Source: Pseudonocardia autotrophica (GTDB lineage Bacteria > Actinomycetota > Actinomycetes > Mycobacteriales > Pseudonocardiaceae). From it: a DNA stretch of 64,000 nt. Shown piece by piece: positions 57,499 to 64,000 of the stretch. Where the stretch lies: assembly GCF_003945385.1 (NCBI RefSeq), contig NZ_AP018920.1, forward strand, positions 4,526,001 through 4,590,000, in the 5' to 3' direction. The position numbers were made by a program, and so were the translations under genes. Position 1 is the stretch's first letter. Each line of letters starts with the position of its first letter. The notes beneath the pieces were generated by a model. It saw only the letters and a list, made by a program, of their open reading frames with translations, was not told the origin of the DNA and ran no database searches.

Positions 57499-57521
57499 CT
57501 GTCGGACCCCGGCGCTACCGT
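57499..57521 (+). promoter_or_regulatory. PafBC-type (RecA-independent) DNA-damage promoter
   Basis: cTGTCGGac, 8 nt, then TACCGT. This fits the mycobacterial RecA-independent consensus tTGTCRGTG-N8-TAN3T in the TGTCRG core, the spacing and the -10. The -10 ends 7 nt before GTG 57529. Confidence 0.65.
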
Positions 57522-57528
57522 GCCGACC

Positions 57529-59256
57529 GTGACCACCTGCTCCCCGCAGCTCACCTTCGACGAGCTGGGCACCCCGCTGCGCGACGTCACGTTCTGCGTC
57601 GTCGATCTCGAGACGACCGGTGGCAGCCACCGCAAGGATGCGATCACCGAGGTCGGGCTGGTCTCGGTGCGCGGCGGCGAACGGCTGGCCGAGCTGTCCA
57701 CCCTGGTGGCCCCCGGCACCCCGGTCCCGCCCGACGTGTCCCGGCTGACCGGGATCACCGATGCGATGCTCGCCGGCGCGCCACCGCTGGGCGCCGTGCT
57801 GCCCGGCGTGCTCGATCACCTGCGCGGATCGGTACTGGTCGCCCACAACGCGCCGTTCGACACCGGTTTCCTGCGGGCCGCGTGCCAACAGCAGGAGCGC
57901 CCGTGGCCGTCACCGCCGGTGCTGTGCACGGCCCGGCTGGCCCGCGCCGTGCTCCCCCACTCCGAGTGCCCGAGCGTCCGGCTCGGCGCGCTCTCGGCCC
58001 ACTTCGGCTGCACCACCACCCCGGACCACCGCGCCCTCACCGACGCCCGAGCCACCGTCGAGGTGCTGCACCACCTGCTGGAGCGGATCGGCAATCTCGG
58101 CGTGCAGAGCATCGAGGAGCTGCTCCAGCTGGTGCGCGACCGCGCACCGCACCGCCCGACCACCGCCCAGCGGCGGCGCAGGCACCTCGCGAACGACGTC
58201 CCCGCCGCCCCCGGCGTGTACCTGTTCCGGGATGCCCGCGGCGACGTGCTCTACGTCGGCACCAGCGGCGACCTGCACCGCCGGGTCCGCTCCTACTTCA
58301 CCGCGGGTGAGCGCCGGCGCCGGGTGCGGGACATGGTCGCCCAGGCCGAGCGGGTCGACACCGTCGTCTGCGCGCACGCGCTGGAGGCCTCGGTACGGGA
58401 ACTGCGGCTGATCGCGGCACATCGTCCCCGCTACAACCGGCGGTCCCGCAATCCCGGCCGGGCCTGGTGGGTGGTGCCCACCGCGGAGGCGTTCCCGCGG
58501 CTCTCGGTCGTCGCCACCCCACGCCCCGGGGCACTCGGGCCCTTCACCTCACAGCGCAGCGCCACCGCGGTGCTCGACGCCGCACTCGACGCGGTGCCGC
58601 TGCGCCGGTGCACGATCCGGATCCCCGCCCGCAACCCCACGGCCACCCCGTGCGCCCTGCACGAGCTGGGGCGCTGCGCCGCCCCGTGCGCCGGGCTGCA
58701 GCCCGCCGAGGAGTACCGGCCGGCGGTGCAGACCTGGCACGACCTGGTCGACGGCCGCGACGACGCTCCGCTGCGGGCACTGGCCGCCGAGGTCGAGACC
58801 CGCTCCGCCGCCGGGCTCTACGAGGCCGCAGGCCGCGCCCGGGACCGGCTGGCCGATCTCGCCGCCGGGATCGACCGCGCGGGCACCCTGTCCGCACTCG
58901 CCCAGCTCGACGAGGTGGTCGGCGCCCGGCCCGACGGCGCCGGCGGCTGGGAGCTCGCCGTCGTCCGGCACGGCAGGCTGGCCGCCGCCGGGAACGCGCC
59001 GCGCGGGGTCCGGCCGATGCCCGAGATCGAGTCGCTGCGGCGCAGCGCGCAGACCGTGCTGCCGGAGCCCGGCCCGCTGCGCGGGGCACACGCCGAGGAG
59101 GTGCGGCTGCTGCACCGCTGGCTCACCGGCGGCGGGACCAGGCTGGTGCGCAGCGATCCGCCGTGGGCCGAGCCCGCCCACGGCGGCGGCCCGTGGCGGT
59201 CCTGGGCGGAGCGGGCCAAGGAGGCGGCGCACCGCACCGGCGAGGAGCCGCCGTGA
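57529..59256 (+). CDS. DEDDh exonuclease fused to a UvrC-like GIY-YIG nuclease
   Basis: A 575-aa two-nuclease protein (Rv2191 position). The N-terminal DnaQ-type 3'-5' exonuclease (residues ~20-190) has FCVVDLETTGG (Asp/Glu), VAHNAPFDTGFL and HRALTDARAT (His/Asp). The GIY-YIG domain (residues ~225-310) reads APGVYLFRDARGDVLYVGTSGDLHRRV. A cysteine cluster follows in LHELGRCAAPCAGLQ. The C-terminal RNase H-like and HhH parts of true UvrC are absent, as in Cho-like proteins. It probably incises or trims damaged DNA. GTG 57529 is chosen for its 7-nt distance from the -10; an in-frame GTG at 57520 overlaps that -10. Confidence 0.9.
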   Translation: MTTCSPQLTFDELGTPLRDVTFCVVDLETTGGSHRKDAITEVGLVSVRGGERLAELSTLVAPGTPVPPDVSRLTGITDAMLAGAPPLGAVLPGVLDHLRGSVLVAHNAPFDTGFLRAACQQQERPWPSPPVLCTARLARAVLPHSECPSVRLGALSAHFGCTTTPDHRALTDARATVEVLHHLLERIGNLGVQSIEELLQLVRDRAPHRPTTAQRRRRHLANDVPAAPGVYLFRDARGDVLYVGTSGDLHRRVRSYFTAGERRRRVRDMVAQAERVDTVVCAHALEASVRELRLIAAHRPRYNRRSRNPGRAWWVVPTAEAFPRLSVVATPRPGALGPFTSQRSATAVLDAALDAVPLRRCTIRIPARNPTATPCALHELGRCAAPCAGLQPAEEYRPAVQTWHDLVDGRDDAPLRALAAEVETRSAAGLYEAAGRARDRLADLAAGIDRAGTLSALAQLDEVVGARPDGAGGWELAVVRHGRLAAAGNAPRGVRPMPEIESLRRSAQTVLPEPGPLRGAHAEEVRLLHRWLTGGGTRLVRSDPPWAEPAHGGGPWRSWAERAKEAAHRTGEEPP

Positions 59257-59350
59257 GCCACGCAATGAACCAGTGATCTACGCGGGTCCATGTATCTGAG
59301 CTCGCGGACCTGGCCCTGTCCGAGTAGGCGGGGGCCGTCGCCGTTCCCGG

Positions 59351-59356
59351 TACCCT
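59351..59356 (+). promoter_or_regulatory. -10 element for leaderless toxin-antitoxin mRNA
   Basis: TACCCT lies 7 nt before the antitoxin ATG at 59364, with no ribosome site between. Confidence 0.5.
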
Positions 59357-59363
59357 TACCGGC

Positions 59364-59579
59364 ATGGCCCACATCGACCGCACACCCGAGGAGCTCGCCG
59401 AGCACGCCCCGTTCACGCCGGCCCTGCAGGACGTCGGCTTCCACGGCGGCACGCCAGCACCCGGGTTGACCGCGGTCGGCACTGACGAGGTGCGCGGGAT
59501 CAGCGACGAGGACAAGGCGATCGCGGCCGCGCTGCTCCGGGACTACACCCCGGCGCTCGAGCGCCTCCGCGACCTGTGA
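59364..59579 (+). CDS. Putative antitoxin of a Doc-type module
   Basis: A 71-aa acidic protein (MAHIDRTPEELAEHAPFTPAL...DEDKAIAAALLRDYTPALERLRDL). It does not look like classical Phd/YefM. Antitoxin function is inferred from its size, acidity and GTGA overlap with the toxin gene. The C-terminal helix may occupy the Fic active site as Phd does. Confidence 0.7.
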   Translation: MAHIDRTPEELAEHAPFTPALQDVGFHGGTPAPGLTAVGTDEVRGISDEDKAIAAALLRDYTPALERLRDL

Positions 59580-59950
59580 TCCGGTACCTGACCATCGAGC
59601 AGTTCCTCTACTTCGCCGGCCAGGCGGTCGGTGGTGCCGTCGCGGTCCGGGACGTCGGTCTCGTCGAGTCCGCGCTGCACCGGCCGCAGGCCACCGCGTT
59701 CGGTCAGGACGCCTACCCGGACATCTGGACGAAAGCGGCCGCGCTGTTCCAGTCCCTCGCAACGAACCATGCGCTCGTGGACGGCAACAAACGGACCGCT
59801 CTCGCGGCGACCTACGCGTTCCTCCAGCTCAACGGGCACCGGCTCACGATGTCGAACGATGACGCCGTTGACCTGGCGCTGGCTGTGGCCACGGGGCAGC
59901 TAGCCGAGGTTGAGAAGATCGCGGAGGCGCTCCGGTCCGGGGCCGAGTAA
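59576..59950 (+). CDS. doc: Doc-family (Fic-fold) toxin
   Basis: A 124-aa death-on-curing protein. Doc toxins phosphorylate EF-Tu and stop translation. The Fic motif is HALVDGNKRTA: His65, Asp69, Asn71, Lys72 and Arg73 are all present, so it is probably active. It starts at GTG 59576, overlapping the antitoxin stop. The pair sits alone between the exonuclease gene and inverted qcrCAB. Confidence 0.9.
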   Translation: MIRYLTIEQFLYFAGQAVGGAVAVRDVGLVESALHRPQATAFGQDAYPDIWTKAAALFQSLATNHALVDGNKRTALAATYAFLQLNGHRLTMSNDDAVDLALAVATGQLAEVEKIAEALRSGAE

Positions 59951-60387
59951 GCCGCTGTTCTACCAACCGGCTCCACGTGTTCGACCCCAAGGCGCAGGAC
60001 CGGCTCCCCAGCCCATGTCGCGCTGCGCGGCCGGGGCCTTGAGGCACCGATGATGTAGCGGCGGCGGTCAGCCTACGGGGTGCCCTGGGGTCAGAAACCG
60101 CCCCGCCCGCGGACACGGACGGGGTAGCGGGGACGTCGCGCAGCCGGTACCGGTGGAGCCGGTCACCCGACCCTCGCCGCGGCCAACAGGCCGCTGCCAT
60201 CCGCCGACAGCGTCCGCCCGACCCGCATCGTCCGCCGGCCCACGACGCCGGTCGGGCTCCAGGCGCACCGCGGGAATCACGTCGCCGAGAGACCCCGCCG
60301 CCTCATCGAATCCAGGCAGTGATCGCCGCGGTTCTACACCGCGCCGCGCGGATCGGGCTCCCGCGCACCACCGTGGGCGATCGCACG
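59951..60387. other. Gene-free stretch after the toxin gene
   Basis: About 440 bp with no supportable gene, integrase remnant or tRNA. It lies at the break in synteny with M. tuberculosis, so it may contain a rearrangement scar; no inverted or direct repeats of note were seen by eye. Confidence 0.35.
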
Positions 60388-60420
60388 CGGAAGGGCCCCG
60401 CCGATGGCGGGGCCCTTCCG
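60388..60420. terminator. Terminator hairpin after qcrB
   Basis: A perfect 15-bp stem (cggaagggccccgcc, 60388-60402, with 60406-60420) and a 3-nt loop. It lies 33 bp beyond the qcrB stop on the minus strand and can also stop plus-strand readthrough from the toxin genes. Confidence 0.88.
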
Positions 60421-60453
60421 GTCGTACCTGTCGAACTACGTGCTCAGCTGCCG

Positions 60454-62169
60454 TCAGTCACCCGGCTGCTGCGGCCGGCCGCCGTCGTCCGGCCGGCCGG
60501 ACAGCTCCTCACGACGGGACTCGAGCTCCCGCCGGGCCGCCGCACGTTCGTCGCGCTCGGCGATCTCCCGCTCGTGTGCCTCGTGCCGGGCCTGGGCCAG
60601 CGCCCGGGTCTCGTCCGAGGGGTCCGGCGTGAGCAATGAACCGGGGACCGGCACGCCGGCCGAGCCCAGCTGGTTCATCCGCTTCGGGACCGACGTGCCC
60701 TGGTACTCCAGCTCGATCGGGTGCCCGTGCGAGTCCAGACCGGCCAGCGGCTGGTGCACCTCGATGAACTCGCCGTGCGGAAGCCGCTTGATGATGCCGG
60801 TCTCGATGCCGTGCTCCAGCACGGCCCGGTCCGACTTCTGCAGGCCCAGGCACCAGCGGTAGGTCACCCAGTACACGATCGGCGGCACGATCAGCAGACC
60901 CAGGCGGCCCGCCCACGTCGTCGCGTTCAGCGAGATGTGGAAGAACAGCGCGATCCAGTCGTTGAACCCGCACATCACGAGCCACAGGTAGAACGAGACC
61001 GCCATCGCGCCGAGCGCCGTGCGCACCGGCACGTCGCGCGGACGCTGCAGCAGGTTGTGGATCGCGTCGTCCCCGGTGAATCTGCGTTCGATCGCCGGAT
61101 AGGCGGCCGCCACCAGGAACAGCACCGGAAGGAAGCCCGCCGTCGGGATGAACGCCGACGGGATCGTGTACGTGTCGAAGAGGTAGAACTCCCACGGCGG
61201 GAAGATCCGGGCCATCCCCTCGGACCACAGCATGTAGAAGTCCGGCTGCGAACCCGCCGAGATGTGCGCGGCGTCGTAGGGGCCCAGATGCCAGATGCCG
61301 TTGATCTGGAACAAGCCGCTGATCAGGCAGATGACACCGGCGGTGACGGCGAAGAAGGCGCCGCCCTTCGCCGCGAACTGCGGCATGATCCGCACACCGA
61401 CGACATTGCTCTCGGTCCGGCCCGGCCCCGGGAACTGGGTGTGCTTCTGGTACCAGACGAGCCCGAGGTGCACCGCGATCAGCGCGAGGATGATCCCGGG
61501 CAGCACGAGCACGTGGATGATGTAGAGCCTCGGGATGATGTCCGTCCCCGGGAACTCCCCGCCGAACAGCGCCCAGTGCACCCAGGTGCCCATCACCGGC
61601 ACGGTCAGCGTGATGCCCGAGGCGATCCGCAGGCCGACACCGGAGAGCAGGTCGTCCGGCAGCGAGTAGCCGGTGAAGCCCTCGAAGGTGCCCAGCAGGA
61701 TCAGGACGATGCCGATGATCCAGTTCGTCTCACGCGGCTTGCGGAACGCGCCGGTGAAGAACACCCGGAGCATGTGGATGATCATCGACGCGACGAAGAG
61801 CAGCGCGGCCCAGTGGTGGACCTGGCGCATGAACAGCCCGCCGCGGACCTCGAACGAGATCTCCAGCGCCGACTCGTAGGCCCGCGACATGTGCACGCCA
61901 CGCAGCGGGTCGTACGGGCCGTTGTAGACGATCTCCTCCATCGAGGGATCGAAGAACAGCCCGAGGTAGGTGCCCGACAGCAACAGGATGATGAAGCTGT
62001 AGAGCGCGACCTCACCGAGCATGAACGACCAGTGCGTCGGGAAGACCTTGTTGAACTGCTTACGCAGTCCCGCCGCCGGATGGAAGCGCTGGTCGAGCTG
62101 GTCCAGTGCTCCTGCGGCCTTGGACGCACCCCCTCCCGGGGATGACGTCGGAGTGGTGATCGAACTCAT
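60454..62169 (-). CDS. qcrB: Cytochrome bc1 complex cytochrome b subunit
   Basis: Di-heme membrane subunit of the menaquinol:cytochrome c reductase in the actinobacterial bcc-aa3 supercomplex. The 571-aa protein has eight or more helices. [23 protein letters not shown] holds helix B/D-type heme histidines, [13 protein letters not shown] the Qo region, and [12 protein letters not shown] the PEWY-equivalent (PPWE). The charged C-terminal tail is about 100 residues, characteristic of actinobacterial QcrB. ATG 62169 overlaps the qcrA stop. Confidence 0.96.
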   Translation of the reverse strand: MSSITTPTSSPGGGASKAAGALDQLDQRFHPAAGLRKQFNKVFPTHWSFMLGEVALYSFIILLLSGTYLGLFFDPSMEEIVYNGPYDPLRGVHMSRAYESALEISFEVRGGLFMRQVHHWAALLFVASMIIHMLRVFFTGAFRKPRETNWIIGIVLILLGTFEGFTGYSLPDDLLSGVGLRIASGITLTVPVMGTWVHWALFGGEFPGTDIIPRLYIIHVLVLPGIILALIAVHLGLVWYQKHTQFPGPGRTESNVVGVRIMPQFAAKGGAFFAVTAGVICLISGLFQINGIWHLGPYDAAHISAGSQPDFYMLWSEGMARIFPPWEFYLFDTYTIPSAFIPTAGFLPVLFLVAAAYPAIERRFTGDDAIHNLLQRPRDVPVRTALGAMAVSFYLWLVMCGFNDWIALFFHISLNATTWAGRLGLLIVPPIVYWVTYRWCLGLQKSDRAVLEHGIETGIIKRLPHGEFIEVHQPLAGLDSHGHPIELEYQGTSVPKRMNQLGSAGVPVPGSLLTPDPSDETRALAQARHEAHEREIAERDERAAARRELESRREELSGRPDDGGRPQQPGD

Positions 62170-63302
62170 GTCGTCTTCGGCCTCTCCCAGAACGCAGGTC
62201 CGACGGGCTCGACGAAGTCGCTCACCGCGACGAAGTAGCCCTCATCGTTCACCGTGATCGGCAGCTGAGGCAGCGGGCGGGCCGCCGGTCCGAAGACGGG
62301 CCGGGCGTCCTCCGTCGCCAGGAACTGCGACTGGTGGCAGGGGCACAGGATGCGGTTGTCCTGTGCCTGGTACAGCGACGTCGGGCAACCGACGTGCGTG
62401 CACACCTTCGACCAGGCGTAGAAGTCGCCGTGGTTGAAGTCCTCCTGGCCGGGGCGCGCGTTGACCACGGTGCCGGGCCGGAGGCGGATCAGCATGACCG
62501 GTGCGTCGGAGGCGCGCTGCGCGTGCAGCAGCTCCTCCTCGTGCCCGCGCTCGCTCTCCCGGTAGGGGAAGACCGTCATCATCGATCCGGGCTCCATGTC
62601 CTCGGGCCGCACGCGCGCGATCTCACTGAGGATACCGGTATCGGTGCGCAGGTACACGGTCTCGCCGTTCTCCGGGCGCCATCCGGTGTGCCACAGCGGA
62701 GCCTCGTCACCCTCGGCCCACGGGTTCCGGATGATGCCGCCGAGCGCGACCACGCCGGTGCCGATACCGACCACGGTGGCCGCCAGCCCGGCGCTGCGGA
62801 TGATCAGCTTCCGCCGCCCGAGGGTGGTGCCGTTCCCGGCGTCGGTGAGCTGGGCGACCAGGGTCCGGCGGTCCAGCTCGTCGGAGGGACCGTCGTGCCG
62901 CTGCTGGATCGAGACCTCGTCCGGGAACAGCTTCTTGACGGCCTGGATCACGGCGATACCCATCGCCAGGATCGCGAACCCGAAGGTGAAGCCGATCACC
63001 GGCGTGTACATCGAGTAGATCGTGTAGCCGGGCTCGCCGACGTTCACGTACTCCCACGGCCACCAGATGAACGCGATCACGAACGCGAGCCCGGACAGCG
63101 CCGAGATCACGAACCACAGCGCGACCGTGCGCTCGGCACGCTTCTCCGCCCGCGTCCCCGCGATCGGGAACTTGGGCGTGTTGTGCACGACCTCGACCTC
63201 GTCGAGCTCGCCGGCCAACCGGGCCAGCTGCTCGGGCGACATCTCGTCGAGCTCCTCACGGGTCGGACGCCTGTCCGCCCCGGTGCTGACCTCGCTGCTC
63301 AA
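62166..63302 (-). CDS. qcrA: Cytochrome bc1 Rieske iron-sulfur subunit
   Basis: A 378-aa Rieske protein. Three membrane helices, typical of actinobacterial QcrA, lie in the N-terminal half ([56 protein letters not shown]). The 2Fe-2S ligands are CTHVGC and CPCHQS. The N-terminus is acidic and disordered. TTG at 63302 is the start and overlaps the qcrC stop (TTGA), a rare start choice that keeps translational coupling. Confidence 0.95.
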   Translation of the reverse strand: MSSEVSTGADRRPTREELDEMSPEQLARLAGELDEVEVVHNTPKFPIAGTRAEKRAERTVALWFVISALSGLAFVIAFIWWPWEYVNVGEPGYTIYSMYTPVIGFTFGFAILAMGIAVIQAVKKLFPDEVSIQQRHDGPSDELDRRTLVAQLTDAGNGTTLGRRKLIIRSAGLAATVVGIGTGVVALGGIIRNPWAEGDEAPLWHTGWRPENGETVYLRTDTGILSEIARVRPEDMEPGSMMTVFPYRESERGHEEELLHAQRASDAPVMLIRLRPGTVVNARPGQEDFNHGDFYAWSKVCTHVGCPTSLYQAQDNRILCPCHQSQFLATEDARPVFGPAARPLPQLPITVNDEGYFVAVSDFVEPVGPAFWERPKTT

Positions 63303-64000
63303 CTCTTCGCCCCCAACCAGATCGCGAATCCGACCAGCCCGGACATGACGAACACGAACACGAACACGCCCTCCGCCGTCGGGCCGAGGCCCAGCAGGGA
63401 GTAGCCGCCCGGGTCGTTGGTCTCGTTGACCGACTTGATGTACGCGATGATGTCGCGCTTCTCCTCCGGCGTGAGCTGCTGGTCGGAGAACCGCGGCATG
63501 TTCTGCGGACCGGTCTGCATCGCCGTGTAGATCTGCGACTCACTGGCCGGCGCCAGCGCCGGCGCGTACTTGCCGGACGACAGCGCACCGCCGACACCGG
63601 TGAAGTTGTGGCAGGACGCGCAGTTCAGCCGGTACAGCGTGCCGCCACGGCCCGGGTCCTCACCGCGCAGCGCCTCGCCCCGCTCGGCCGGGGTGACCGG
63701 GCCGCCGCCGTTGACCTGGATGTAGGCGCCCAGCGCCTCCAGGTTCGCGCGGCCCTCGGCGGTCTCCGGGTCGAAGATCGGCAGCGGGTGCTTGCGGGCG
63801 GCCTGTGCCTCCTGGCGGGCCATCGGCATCCGGCCCGACGACACCTGGAAGTACACCGCCGCGTCGCCGACGCCGATCAGGCTCGGCCCGCGGTCCTGCT
63901 CGCCCTGCAGGTTCGCACCGTGGCAGGTGATGCAGGTGTTGTTGTAGAGCTGCTCACCCTTCGCGACCAGCGCGGCGTCCGGCTGCGCCTGGGCGACCTG
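63299..64000 (-). CDS. qcrC: Cytochrome bc1 diheme cytochrome c subunit, 5' part cut by window edge
   Basis: The last 233 residues are present. Two heme c sites are visible, CITCH (about residue 21 of the visible part) and CASCH (about residue 129), with the Met-ligand regions [12 protein letters not shown]-terminal membrane anchor ([23 protein letters not shown]) ends the protein. The signal-anchor N-terminus lies beyond 64000. Diheme QcrC is the internal electron carrier that replaces soluble cytochrome c in actinobacteria. Confidence 0.95.
   Translation of the reverse strand, partial: QVAQAQPDAALVAKGEQLYNNTCITCHGANLQGEQDRGPSLIGVGDAAVYFQVSSGRMPMARQEAQAARKHPLPIFDPETAEGRANLEALGAYIQVNGGGPVTPAERGEALRGEDPGRGGTLYRLNCASCHNFTGVGGALSSGKYAPALAPASESQIYTAMQTGPQNMPRFSDQQLTPEEKRDIIAYIKSVNETNDPGGYSLLGLGPTAEGVFVFVFVMSGLVGFAIWLGAKS

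Noticed and set aside
57491..57506. LexA box reading of tcgaacatactgtcgg upstream of the exonuclease gene
   Set aside because: Only the left half matches the SOS box; the right half has three mismatches. The PafBC-type reading fits better.
59951..60060. Possible tRNA-like fragment (gttcga next to cccc) after the toxin gene
   Set aside because: No cloverleaf, anticodon arm or CCA-proximal stem could be formed.

Overview
The window is a very GC-rich actinobacterial chromosome segment. Its codon use, GTG-rich starts and gene content fit the Pseudonocardiales, most likely Pseudonocardia or a close relative; this is inference from gene content, not from a marker gene. Gene order follows the Mycobacterium tuberculosis region from Rv2149c to Rv2196 almost throughout: pgeF, the dcw cluster, DUF3040, GNAT, lppM, metF-like, polyprenyl synthase, mptA, Rv2175c, pknL, aroG, RNase AS, plsC-like, ArsA-like ATPase, SRPBCC proteins, fadD15, pimB', exonuclease/GIY-YIG fusion and qcrCAB. 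That synteny supports many of the functional calls.

Positions 1-19760 hold the division and cell wall (dcw) cluster on the minus strand, read in the order mraZ, rsmH, ftsL-like, ftsI, murE, murF, mraY, murD, ftsW, murG, murC, ftsQ, ftsZ, pgeF. Many neighbours overlap by a GTGA quartet. The promoter of mraZ carries four 10-bp-spaced MraZ boxes. MurG has a 779-residue low-complexity N-terminal extension, and FtsQ and FtsZ also carry long disordered segments. Divergently, 20154-24923 encodes a MoxR ATPase, a DUF58 protein and a TgpA-like transglutaminase. A second, eight-copy array of MraZ-box-like repeats faces these genes.

Positions 24924-31331 carry a duplicated palindromic repeat, a strong terminator, DUF3040, a methyltransferase, a ParA-like ATPase, a HEPN-DUF6504 operon behind two LexA (SOS) boxes, a GNAT enzyme, LppM and a MetF-like reductase. 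Positions 31463-38519 are a carotenoid/lipoglycan segment: crtE, crtI, mptA and crtB. An IS1380-family element with a 5-bp target duplication has landed at the mptA-crtB junction. It cut off the likely first codons of crtB and appears to supply a replacement in-frame start.

Positions 38488-51658 hold Rv2175c/PknL, a GIDE-domain protein, AroG, RNase AS, a small accessory island (XRE regulator plus two coupled small cysteine-containing proteins), an acyltransferase, a ROK kinase, an ArsA-like ATPase, two SRPBCC proteins and a phosphoesterase. Positions 51864-59256 hold FadD15, PimB', a small cysteine protein, a NYN-domain coiled-coil protein and a DEDDh-exonuclease/GIY-YIG repair protein with a PafBC-type damage promoter. 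A Doc-type toxin-antitoxin pair (59364-59950) marks a break in synteny. After it the cytochrome bc1 genes qcrCAB lie on the minus strand, inverted relative to M. tuberculosis.

A recurring feature is a TANNNT -10 element lying 6-7 nt from a GTG or ATG start, which predicts many leaderless mRNAs. No tRNA, rRNA or CRISPR was found.
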